Shown here: piece by piece, positions 1 through 5,905 of the stretch | How the letters are laid out: each line of letters begins with the position of its first letter | Numbering within the stretch: the stretch's first letter is position 1 | Source of the DNA: Planctomycetota bacterium | GTDB lineage: Bacteria; Planctomycetota; UBA1135; GCA-002686595 | Length of the DNA stretch: 5,905 nt | Assembly (NCBI GenBank): GCA_029212955.1 | Contig: JARGOW010000261.1 | Span: forward strand, 1 to 5,905 | Direction: 5' to 3' | Notes under the pieces: generated by a model | What the model was told of the DNA's origin: nothing | The model's database searches: none | What the model saw: the letters and a program-made list of their open reading frames with translations, nothing else | Program-made: the position numbers and the translations under genes

Positions 1-47
1 GGCTCATTCGAAAAGGTCAGGCAAGCGACCCCTGGAAGAGATCGGTC

Positions 48-71
48 AAAAAAGCGGGGACATAGACCCGC
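48..71 (-). terminator. Possible rho-independent terminator downstream of the operon
   Basis: Read on the minus strand, GCGGG (67-71) and CCCGC (54-58) form a perfect 5-bp GC stem around an 8-base loop. Six T's (48-53) follow directly. That is the layout of an intrinsic terminator, and it is correctly oriented to end transcription coming from the DUF1501 gene through the decayed fragment. The stem is short, so efficiency is uncertain. The sequence might instead be part of a dispersed repeat, which one window cannot show. Confidence 0.5.
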
Positions 72-100
72 AGCGACACCGATACACGATACCGACCCAG

Positions 101-434
101 CTACCCCGCCGCCACGATTTCAAACCGAGCGAACGACCCCCCCCGCCAATCGCACGAACACCCCTGACCCAGCAAGAACCATTCGGCCCACCATTGAAAG
201 CGTATCGAGCCAGCCTGGCGAGAGTCAGAGGAGCCCGGGATGGGGCGGCCGGGGCAGACGTCCGATCCGACTCGGGGGAAGAGGAGCTTGGTGTGGGCGG
301 CTTGTTTGAGCATTTGCTCCATGGAGTGCTGGATTTCACCGGGAAGCCGATGATCCAGCAGGTGGCGGGCTGGATGTTGCGCTTGACCAGTTCGCCGATG
401 GGTCGCAGTCCGAAAGCCCGCACGAGCCCAATGC
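101..434 (-). pseudogene. Truncated, frameshifted radical-SAM-type protein fragment
   Basis: The stretch just after the DUF1501 stop reads, in one frame (about 434-340), as LVKRNIQPATCWIIGFP, then loses similarity. In the next frame (about 339-101) it continues GEIQHSMEQMLKQAAHTK, then LLFPRVGSDVCPGRPIPGS. Joined, this resembles the region of radical SAM enzymes (often the B12-binding or Elp3-like group) that carries the IIGFPGE(T) motif and, about 40 residues later, a PxPG(T/S) motif. The join needs one extra G: CCGGTGAA stands where CCGGGTGAA would restore FPGE. The N-terminal part with the CxxxCxxC iron-sulfur motif is absent, because the DUF1501 gene ends at 435. Past PIPGS the reading becomes poor, ending at a stop at 101-103. 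No start codon or ribosome site suggests expression. Family assignment is from motif memory, not a search; the frameshift could also be a sequencing error, but the truncation could not. Confidence 0.55.
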
Positions 435-1832
435 CTAGACGATGATTTGCTGCGCCACTTCGCCGTGCACGTCCGTGAGTCGGAAATCTCGGCCCGCGTA
501 GTTGTAGGTGAGGCGTTCGTGGTCCAGACCCATGAGGTGCAGGATCGTGGCGTGCCAGTCGTGGATGGACAATCGGCCTGCCACGGCTTCGATGCCGAGC
601 TCATCGGTAGAGCCGTAGGAAAGCCCGCCCTTCACGCCGCCACCTGCCATCCAGGTGGTGAAGCCGCGGTTGTTGTGGTCACGGCCGTCGCTACCCTGGG
701 CGTAGGGGGTGCGCCCGAACTCACCACCCCAAATGACGAGCGTATCGTCCAGCATGCGCTTGCGTTTGAGGTCCGCGAGCAGGGCAGCGATGGGTTGATC
801 GATTCCGCGGCAGGAATTGCTTAGGGACTCGCGCATGTTGCGGTGGTGGTCCCAGCCGCCCTGGCCCACTTCGATGAACCGGACCCCGGCCTGGGCCAGG
901 TGCAATGCGGTCAAGCATTGGCGACCGAAACCATCGGTGGCGTCGGTTCCGATTCCATAGCGCTCCAGGGTGCTGGACTTGACGGAGGAAAGGTCCATCA
1001 GGTCGGGCAGTTCGGCCTGCATGCGGAACGCGAGCTCGTAGGATTCCGTCACGGCTGCGATTTCGTCGCTGCCCTTCTCCCGGCGCGCGTATTCCTTGTT
1101 CAGCTTCTGGACCAGGTCCAGTTGCTTGCGCTGCAGTTTGTTGTTTTGGCGCGGGTTCTTGATGTCCTCGACCGGTTCCTGGGCCCGGCGGTTGTTCCCC
1201 CCGCCTCGCACTCCAATTTTCAGTCCCTGGTAGGTGGCCGGCAGGAAAGCGCTGCCATGCAATTGGGCGCGGCCGCCCTGGGGGTTGATTGTGACAAACC
1301 CGGGCAGGTTCCGGTTCTCAGTCCCCAGGCCGTACAAGCTCCAGGCCCCCAGGGAGGGGCGCACGAATTGGATGCTCCCGGTGTGCTGGAGGGTTTGGGC
1401 CTGCGCATGGGCGGGCAGCTCCGTGTGCATTCCGCGCAGGAGGCACAGATCGTCGGCGTGCTTGGCCAGGTGGGGGAACAGCTCGCTGATCCACAACCCG
1501 CTTTGTCCGTGTTGTTTGAATTGGAAGGGACTCCCGAGCAGCTTGGCTCCCTGTCGGTATCCGGAGAGGGTCTTGCCGTGGTTGGTGGCGAGTTCGGGTT
1601 TGTAGTCGAACGTGTCCACGTGGCTCGGGGCCCCCGACATGCACAGGAAAATGACTCGCTTGGCCCGGGCGGGAATCATGGGGGCCTTGGCCGCTAGCAT
1701 GTCCTCGGCAAAGAGGGGGGCTGCGACCGAGGTCCCGTTCAGGGCCAGCAAGCCGAGGCCGCCGGTGAGGGCGCGCATCACATCCCGGCGGGAGATGGCC
1801 TGGGCAGCCAAGTTGTCGTTGTGGTTTTTCAT
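435..1832 (-). CDS. DUF1501 family protein with Tat signal
   Basis: This is a 465-aa protein of the DUF1501 family, a planctomycete-rich group related to the alkaline phosphatase/sulfatase superfamily whose reaction is unknown. A twin-arginine signal lies at the N-terminus: SRRDVMRAL at residues 14-22, then a hydrophobic run (GGLGLLALNG) and Ala-rich residues, so export in folded form is expected. The body starts with VIFLCMSGAPSHVDTFD (about 60-76), where family members carry an early metal/fold motif. It continues with GGWDHHRNM (W327, H329, H330), GEFGRTP (370-376), DGRDHNN (382-388) and HDWHATILHLMGL (424 on), all typical. The ATG at 1832 is chosen because the Tat signal begins there; the open frame extends further up only inside the preceding gene. 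A weak GGCGAG lies before it. It starts 13 bases after the stop of the DUF1549/DUF1553 gene, so the two are almost certainly cotranscribed. It ends with TAG. No truncation or missing motif was noticed. Confidence 0.93.
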   Translation of the reverse strand: MKNHNDNLAAQAISRRDVMRALTGGLGLLALNGTSVAAPLFAEDMLAAKAPMIPARAKRVIFLCMSGAPSHVDTFDYKPELATNHGKTLSGYRQGAKLLGSPFQFKQHGQSGLWISELFPHLAKHADDLCLLRGMHTELPAHAQAQTLQHTGSIQFVRPSLGAWSLYGLGTENRNLPGFVTINPQGGRAQLHGSAFLPATYQGLKIGVRGGGNNRRAQEPVEDIKNPRQNNKLQRKQLDLVQKLNKEYARREKGSDEIAAVTESYELAFRMQAELPDLMDLSSVKSSTLERYGIGTDATDGFGRQCLTALHLAQAGVRFIEVGQGGWDHHRNMRESLSNSCRGIDQPIAALLADLKRKRMLDDTLVIWGGEFGRTPYAQGSDGRDHNNRGFTTWMAGGGVKGGLSYGSTDELGIEAVAGRLSIHDWHATILHLMGLDHERLTYNYAGRDFRLTDVHGEVAQQIIV

Positions 1833-1845
1833 GGTGCTCGCCGGG

Positions 1846-4737
1846 TTAGTTGAGGATGCGGAATTCCGCGCCTTGGAAGAGGGTTTGTGCCAGGGAGGAC
1901 CAGGCGGCTCGCCTGGGGTCGGTGAGGGGGGCGGCGGCTTGATCGTTCCTTGCCCGGGCCCGTGCGCGCTGTCTGGCCCTCTGCCGGTCGTTGCCCTGCT
2001 TGGCTTCCTCCTTGGATTGCTTCTCCATGGACTTCTCCGCTTCACTGGAATAGCTACGTAGGAAGGCCTTGACCGCGCTCCTTTCGGAGCCCGTGGGAGC
2101 CCTCCCGTAGGCGAGCTCAAACGCGGCTTGGATGCGCGCCGAGTCCTTGCCTTCCATGGCCAACAGGCGGTCGGCGAAGGCGTCCGCAAGGCGCAGTACC
2201 TCCGTATCATTCATCAGGAACAGGGCCTGGGTGGCCACGGTGGTTTCGTCCCGATCCCCGGTGACGAATTCACTGTCCGGGGCATCGAAAGCGCCCAGGG
2301 TTTCCATGGTGAAGCCACGGGGATTGGGCAGGTACACCGATCGCACGGATTCTTCGCGCAGCAAGAGCCCAGCGACCTGTTCGTTGCGCAGGCTCCCCTC
2401 GAAGGTTCCGGTGGCCGATCCCACCGGGGCGTGGGAGGATAGCTTGCCGGAGATGGCGAGCATGGCGTCTCTCAGGGCCTCGGACTCCAAGCGCTTCTTT
2501 GGCATACGCCATAGAAGCTGCACGTCCGGATCGATCGAATGGGCGCGCTTGTCGGTGCGGGAGGAAAGCCGGTAGGCGCGGGAGAGGGTGATCTCCCGGA
2601 TGAGCGCTTTTGTGGACCAGCCCTTGGCCACGAGCTCCGTGGCGAGCCAGTCGAGGAGCTCGGGGTGGGTGGGACGCTGGCCGGCGGCGCCAAAGTTGTC
2701 GGGAGTGGTTACGATGCCCGCACCAAAGAGGTGCAGCCAAACCCGGTTGGCCCAGACCCGGGCGGTCAACGGGTTGTCGGCGCTGCCGACCCAATCGGCC
2801 AGCTCGGCGCGGCCGCTGCCGGTTCCGATGGCGGGCAAGTGCTCGGGACGCAGGACCTGGGGCATGTTTCGCCGCACCACTTCACCGGGTTGATCTAGTT
2901 CCCCGCGTTTGAGGATGGCGATGTCACGGGGCTCCCCTTCGGAGGCTCCCATGGCCAGACGGTTGGAGGGCAGGGCCTTGCCCTGGGAGTCGAAGCGCGA
3001 TTGAAGGTCCTTGCGCACGGCTTCCCGTTGGTTGCTGCGGCGCGCGAGCTGGGCGGCGCGGCGTTCCTGTTCGCGCTTGTCCTCCTCACTGATTTCCATT
3101 TCGTCCATGGCTGGCGCTTGATTCCCGCCCTGGTCCTGGCGGCGTGAGCCCCGCTCCAGGAGTCGCAGGAGGGCGGAGCCCATGTCTGGTCCGTTGGGCA
3201 GAGCTGTGCCCTCGGGAATTGGAATCAGATCCGAGGCCTGGTTGTTGCCCGGAGCTCGAATGGTGCCGAAGTGGGTGGTGGTGCTGTAGAAGATGCCAGC
3301 CAGGGAGTAGTAGTCCGCCGTGGGGATGGGGTCGAACTTGTGATCGTGGCAGCGTGCACAGGAAACGGTCAATGCGAGCATGCCCTGGGACATGGCGTCG
3401 ATTTGCTCGTCGACCATGTCGAGTTCGAACTCGGTCCGGTTGCGATTTGCGTGGCCCTTGGGACCGATCGCCAGGTAGCCGGTGGCGATTTGATTCCAGG
3501 CTTTTTCGGTGCCATCGGAAACCGGGGCCAAGTCCCCGGCCAACTGCAGCTTGAGGAAGCGGTTGTAGGGCATGTCCTGGGCGAAGGCCCGCAAGACCCA
3601 GTCGCGATAGCGCCAGGCATGGGGGTACACCACGTTCTGCTCCTTGCCGCTCGATTCCGCATAACGCGCCACGTCCAGCCAATGGCGGCCCCAGCGCTCC
3701 GCGTACCCAGGGGATGCGAGCAGGCGGTCCACCACCTTTGCATCCCGGTCTTCGGAGCGGTCCTTCAAGAAGGCGTTCACTTCTTCGGGGGTGGGCGGCA
3801 AACCCGTCAAGTCGAAGGTCGCCCGGCGCAGCCAGGTGCGATCGTCTGCGTCGCCCATGGGCGCCAGGTCGGCCTCCTCCATGCGAGCCAGTAGGAATTG
3901 GTCGATGGGGGACCGGCTCCAATCCTGATCCTGGGTGGTCGGAGGGGTGGGGCGCACGGGGACCTGGAAGGACCAAAACTCCCGGCCTTCTTGGATATCG
4001 ATGTGCCGGTTCAGATCTTCCTGTTCCTTCTCCTCACCAAAGGACCCCGGGGCCACTTCCACGGAGCCCATGTCTTTTTCCGGAGCCCACGGCGCTCCCA
4101 TTCGAACCCACTGTTCCAGGTCCGCGATTTCCTGGTCGGACAGTTTCTCCTTGGGCGGCATGGCCATGTCCGGATCGGCATAGCGAATGGCTTCTATGAA
4201 AGTGGAAGCCTCGGTGTCCCCCGGAACCATGACCGGACCGTAGTCACCGCCTTGCAGGAAACCCTCCAGGGAATCCAGCTTGAGGCCACCCTTCAGTCGC
4301 TTGGCACCGTTGGAGTGGCAGCGATAACAACTGTTGGCAAGAACCGGCCGCACCTTCTTTTCGAAGAACTCCAACTGTTTCGCGTCGGGCATTTCGCCGC
4401 CTGCGGTCATGGGCTGGGCGGGTTTCGCTTCGGGCTCGGCAGGTTCCTTGGCCTTGCCACCCCGGGCGCTAACAAACTCACTCTTGGTCAGGAAGCCATC
4501 CCCGTCCGCATCCAACCGACGGAAAGCTCGCTTGCCCCGTGTGAATTCAGCCTCCGAAATCTTGCCGTCCAGGTTCTTGTCGAATCGTCGCTTGAAGCGC
4601 TCAAACTGCCTCTCCGCATCCGGCCCATCCTGGACGGTCGCAGGTTCAAAAGCGGACGGCTCCAAGGCGCTCGCAAGGGACAAACCCAGGGTTCCTGCCA
4701 TTCCCATGGCAACAGCGGTAGCGTGTAGTTTCTTCAA
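1846..4737 (-). CDS. EF-hand / planctomycete cytochrome / DUF1549-DUF1553 secreted protein
   Basis: This 963-aa protein has a Sec signal peptide (MKK, hydrophobic core, ASA at 22-24 as likely cleavage site). Two complete EF-hand calcium loops follow: DKNLDGKISEAE (53-64) and DADGDGFLTKSE (76-87). After a Pro/Glu/Ala linker comes a planctomycete-type cytochrome domain with CYRCH (137-141) and a later MPP (193-195) that could supply a Met ligand. DUF1549 (PSCyt2) spans about 275-490, with TFDLTGLPPTPEEV, RWGRHWLDVARYAES and a second haem-type motif CARCHDHKFDP (C460, C463, H464). A charged, probably helical stretch (about 520-590) precedes DUF1553 (PSD1), from DNPLTARVWANRVW near 650 to AQTLFQGAEFRILN at the end. 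DUF1553 is interrupted near its end by an Arg/Ala-rich stretch (918-930). The start is TTG, with AGGAAG just upstream; the next in-frame ATGs would cut into the signal peptide. Its partner is the DUF1501 gene immediately downstream. The family is probably extracytoplasmic and haem-binding; its substrate is unknown. EF-hands at the N-terminus are an unusual addition in my knowledge of the family. Confidence 0.93.
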   Translation of the reverse strand: MKKLHATAVAMGMAGTLGLSLASALEPSAFEPATVQDGPDAERQFERFKRRFDKNLDGKISEAEFTRGKRAFRRLDADGDGFLTKSEFVSARGGKAKEPAEPEAKPAQPMTAGGEMPDAKQLEFFEKKVRPVLANSCYRCHSNGAKRLKGGLKLDSLEGFLQGGDYGPVMVPGDTEASTFIEAIRYADPDMAMPPKEKLSDQEIADLEQWVRMGAPWAPEKDMGSVEVAPGSFGEEKEQEDLNRHIDIQEGREFWSFQVPVRPTPPTTQDQDWSRSPIDQFLLARMEEADLAPMGDADDRTWLRRATFDLTGLPPTPEEVNAFLKDRSEDRDAKVVDRLLASPGYAERWGRHWLDVARYAESSGKEQNVVYPHAWRYRDWVLRAFAQDMPYNRFLKLQLAGDLAPVSDGTEKAWNQIATGYLAIGPKGHANRNRTEFELDMVDEQIDAMSQGMLALTVSCARCHDHKFDPIPTADYYSLAGIFYSTTTHFGTIRAPGNNQASDLIPIPEGTALPNGPDMGSALLRLLERGSRRQDQGGNQAPAMDEMEISEEDKREQERRAAQLARRSNQREAVRKDLQSRFDSQGKALPSNRLAMGASEGEPRDIAILKRGELDQPGEVVRRNMPQVLRPEHLPAIGTGSGRAELADWVGSADNPLTARVWANRVWLHLFGAGIVTTPDNFGAAGQRPTHPELLDWLATELVAKGWSTKALIREITLSRAYRLSSRTDKRAHSIDPDVQLLWRMPKKRLESEALRDAMLAISGKLSSHAPVGSATGTFEGSLRNEQVAGLLLREESVRSVYLPNPRGFTMETLGAFDAPDSEFVTGDRDETTVATQALFLMNDTEVLRLADAFADRLLAMEGKDSARIQAAFELAYGRAPTGSERSAVKAFLRSYSSEAEKSMEKQSKEEAKQGNDRQRARQRARARARNDQAAAPLTDPRRAAWSSLAQTLFQGAEFRILN

Positions 4738-4917
4738 GACTTCCTATTCATCGGCCCAATTCAGGTTCAGCTCACCCAGGAACCTCTCGCCCACGTGCAA
4801 GTTCCGCAGTAGTTCCAGGGACGGGGCCCTAGGCTTCCCCATCCCCATATCGCCCTCTCTAGCGGCCCCTAGCCGCCCAAAAAACGACCCCCTGCGCAGA
4901 ATCGAGAACCGCGCCCC
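4738..4917 (-). other. Spacer upstream of the operon, promoter expected but not identified
   Basis: This 180-base stretch separates the decayed lipoprotein gene from the operon and should hold the operon promoter. I see no convincing -35/-10 pair. Two structures are visible on the minus strand. A run of six T's (4879-4884) follows a GC-rich, partly self-complementary stretch and could be a weak terminator for the upstream gene. A 5-bp GC hairpin, GCGGC/GCCGC with a 5-base loop, lies at 4862-4876 and has no T-run after it. Confidence 0.35.
4740..4745 (-). promoter_or_regulatory. Ribosome binding site supporting a TTG start
   Basis: On the minus strand AGGAAG lies two bases before TTG at 4737, so the AGGA core is four bases from the start. 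That is close but usable. It is the only Shine-Dalgarno-like sequence near the N-terminus of the large gene, and it favours TTG over the in-frame ATGs at codons 11 and 13, which have none and would shorten the signal peptide. Confidence 0.55.
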
Positions 4918-5392
4918 TTACCGCCGTTTCGGAACCAGATACCCATCCGCCTCATCCTCAAGGGAAAGCGGCCGCGGCGCTCCGGTGAAGAACGTGAGAG
5001 TCTCGCCCTCAATCCTGTAAATCCCCAACGGGACCCCGTCGACGCCCACATCCTTCGAAACCGCCAGGTCGAGTTCCATGGGCGCCTTCGCCGAGTCCAC
5101 CCGGCAAACGCGGATCAAAGATCCTCCCCACATTTTCACCCTCAACCGCCTCCACCCTCCAGCGATACAGCCCCGGAGAGAAAGTCCAAATCCACGACCG
5201 GGGAACAACCACTCCATCGCGGTCCAGGCTGTGCCCATCCCCATGGATGTTGGATCCCTAGAGCCTAGGAACCACGGTCTAACTTCCGAGTAGCGGATCC
5301 GACACCTCGTTGACCGGATTGCCTACGGTGGCCTTGCAGGAACAAAGGCCCAAGATGGCTATCAGCACAGCGAATCCGAACCTGCCAAACGT
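4918..5392 (-). pseudogene. Decayed TIGR03067-like lipoprotein gene
   Basis: One minus-strand frame reads FGRFGFAVLIAILGLCSCKA, a lipoprotein-type signal (positively charged start, hydrophobic core, Cys with LCSC as possible lipobox). It goes on NPVNEVSDPLLGS, TAG (5279-5281), TVVPRL, TAG (5258-5260), then GSNIHGDGHSLDRDGVVVP and RSWIWTFSPGLYRWRVE. Similarity then moves to the neighbouring frame between about 5135 and 5098 and continues RVDSAKAPMELDLAVSKD, LGIYRIEGETLTFF and, at the C-terminus, GYLVPKRR before TAA (4918-4920). The order LxGxW-x-V, DGxxVP, (R/K)VDxxKxPxxLDL, LGIYxxxGxTL, KR matches the TIGR03067 domain common in planctomycetes. The first TAG sits where the family's Trp belongs, so TGG to TAG is the simplest reading. 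No ATG, GTG or TTG precedes the signal; the apparent start position is ACG (5390-5392). The restored length, about 157 aa, fits a small family member. A 108-aa open frame (4918-5244) covers the C-terminal half but its first half lacks domain similarity. Four separate lesions make a sequencing artefact unlikely. Confidence 0.7.
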
Positions 5393-5690
5393 CTCAACGC
5401 GCCCGCGTCCGAAGTATATCTACAGCCTTGCACCAAATGGGCGACTCTGCCGAGCGACCGGGGATTCCAAAGGGACCGACTTGGAGCTAGCGCAGGAAGG
5501 AATATTGAACCGTGAGTTGAGCATTGGATCCATTGCAGGGCGACATCCGAAAAGCAGCGCAAAAACCTGTTGCATACCGGATCAGGTGGGACGGTGCTCA
5601 AGTGCATGCCAAGGCGGCTCGCTGCCTTCAGTTGGATCCCAACTAGCCGGTATGGTCAGGAACCCATGTCTGCTGCCACTGGTGAGCGGG

Positions 5691-5773
5691 GCATAACGCC
5701 CGTTGGAAGAGCATTTGTTCCGGGGGGGCCGATGGTTCCTTTGGCTACAGCTCTTCAAGTGTCACGGCATAAC
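5691..5773. repeat. Inverted repeat nested within a short direct repeat
   Basis: GCATAAC occurs at 5691-5697 and again at 5767-5773 in the same orientation. Between the copies, GAAGAGC (5706-5712) and GCTCTTC (5750-5756) are perfect inverted repeats 37 bases apart. The layout recalls a recombination site but the outer pair is direct, not inverted. Seven-base matches can arise by chance, so no function is assigned. Confidence 0.3.
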
Positions 5774-5841
5774 CCCAAAGTGGGTTTCGAACGTGGGGGC
5801 GGACTTTTAGGAGTGCGTTTGGTTCAGACCACTCGATTAGA

Positions 5842-5881
5842 ATTGGTTTCCTCAGTTCGCCCGCCGATGCGGGGCACCAAT
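5842..5881. repeat. Imperfect stem-loop
   Basis: ATTGGT (5842-5847) pairs with ACCAAT (5876-5881). Inside, GCCCGC (5859-5864) pairs with GCGGG plus C (5869-5875, one bulged G) around a CGAT loop, leaving an asymmetric bulge. No T-run follows on the plus strand, so it is not a typical terminator. It may be chance or part of an element beyond the window end. Confidence 0.3.
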
Positions 5882-5905
5882 GTTCTATGAACTGAAACAT
5901 CTTCT

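Larger units (their letters stand above)
5393..5905. other. Non-coding stretch, no gene recognised
   Basis: About 510 bases without a supportable gene. Open frames on both strands reach about 130 codons but show no recognisable motif, no good ribosome site and no consistent codon bias. The base composition is visibly less GC-rich than the operon. It contains a 6-bp hairpin with a 3-base loop (5630-5644), a separated 7-bp inverted repeat (5706-5712 and 5750-5756), and an imperfect stem-loop near the end. The decayed lipoprotein gene's promoter would have been here, but none is evident. Confidence 0.5.

Noticed and set aside
843..1697. A 284-codon plus-strand open frame opposite the DUF1501 gene
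   Set aside because: It is antisense to a clearly conserved coding region, has no recognisable domain, and such frames are expected opposite GC-rich genes.
1833..2210. Extension of the DUF1501 frame upstream to give 591 aa
   Set aside because: The extra 126 residues lie within the upstream coding region in another frame, are Pro/Arg-rich with no domain, and would bury the Tat signal in the interior.
3898..4728. A 276-codon plus-strand open frame opposite the N-terminal part of the large gene
   Set aside because: It is a shadow of the EF-hand/cytochrome region with no own motifs or ribosome site.
4918..5244. The 108-aa open frame as an intact hypothetical gene
   Set aside because: Only its C-terminal half matches the TIGR03067 pattern; the matching N-terminal half is in the other frame, so it is better read as part of a frameshifted gene.
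5691..5773. Integron attC site
   Set aside because: The outer GCATAAC copies are direct rather than inverted, and no cassette or integrase is present.
5780..5805. A TTCGAAA element on the minus strand resembling a tRNA T-loop
   Set aside because: The flanking five bases do not pair and no acceptor, D or anticodon stem is present.
5570..5890. A 106-codon plus-strand open frame near the window end
   Set aside because: No motif, no upstream ribosome site, and composition unlike the real genes.
1..5905. CRISPR array, rRNA or complete insertion sequence
   Set aside because: No regularly spaced repeats, no rRNA-like conserved sequence and no transposase frame were seen.

Overview
The window looks like chromosomal DNA from a GC-rich member of the Planctomycetota, or a close relative in the PVC group. 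It holds one intact two-gene operon on the minus strand, and each side of it carries a decayed gene, also on the minus strand. The taxonomic call rests on three families concentrated in this group: a planctomycete-type cytochrome / DUF1549 (PSCyt2) / DUF1553 (PSD1) protein, its usual partner a DUF1501 protein, and a remnant of a small TIGR03067-like lipoprotein.

Layout from high to low coordinates, the direction of transcription. 5393-5905: no gene recognised, visibly less GC-rich than the operon, with a few short inverted repeats. 4918-5392: a broken lipoprotein gene with a readable lipoprotein signal, an LLGS-stop-TVV motif where families of this type carry Trp, a second in-frame stop, and a frameshift before a well-preserved C-terminal half. 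4738-4917: spacer leading into the operon. 1846-4737: a large secreted protein (963 aa) with two EF-hands, a CxxCH cytochrome domain, DUF1549 with a second CxxCH, and DUF1553. 435-1832: a 465-aa Tat-exported DUF1501 protein that begins 13 bases after the previous stop. 101-434: a fragment of a radical-SAM-type protein, missing its catalytic N-terminal part and carrying a one-base deletion inside the conserved GFPGE motif. 48-71: a hairpin plus T-run that could terminate minus-strand transcription.

The two intact genes almost certainly act together outside the cytoplasm. The large protein is predicted to be Sec-exported and to bind c-type haem and calcium. The DUF1501 protein has a twin-arginine signal and an alkaline-phosphatase/sulfatase-like fold signature. 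The pairing is common in planctomycete genomes, but the biochemical role is not established and none is assigned here.

I did not find a clearly new biological system. The points most worth checking are the EF-hand fusion on the large protein, the two independently decayed genes flanking an intact operon (a possible rearrangement or insertion junction), and the exact lesions in those two genes.
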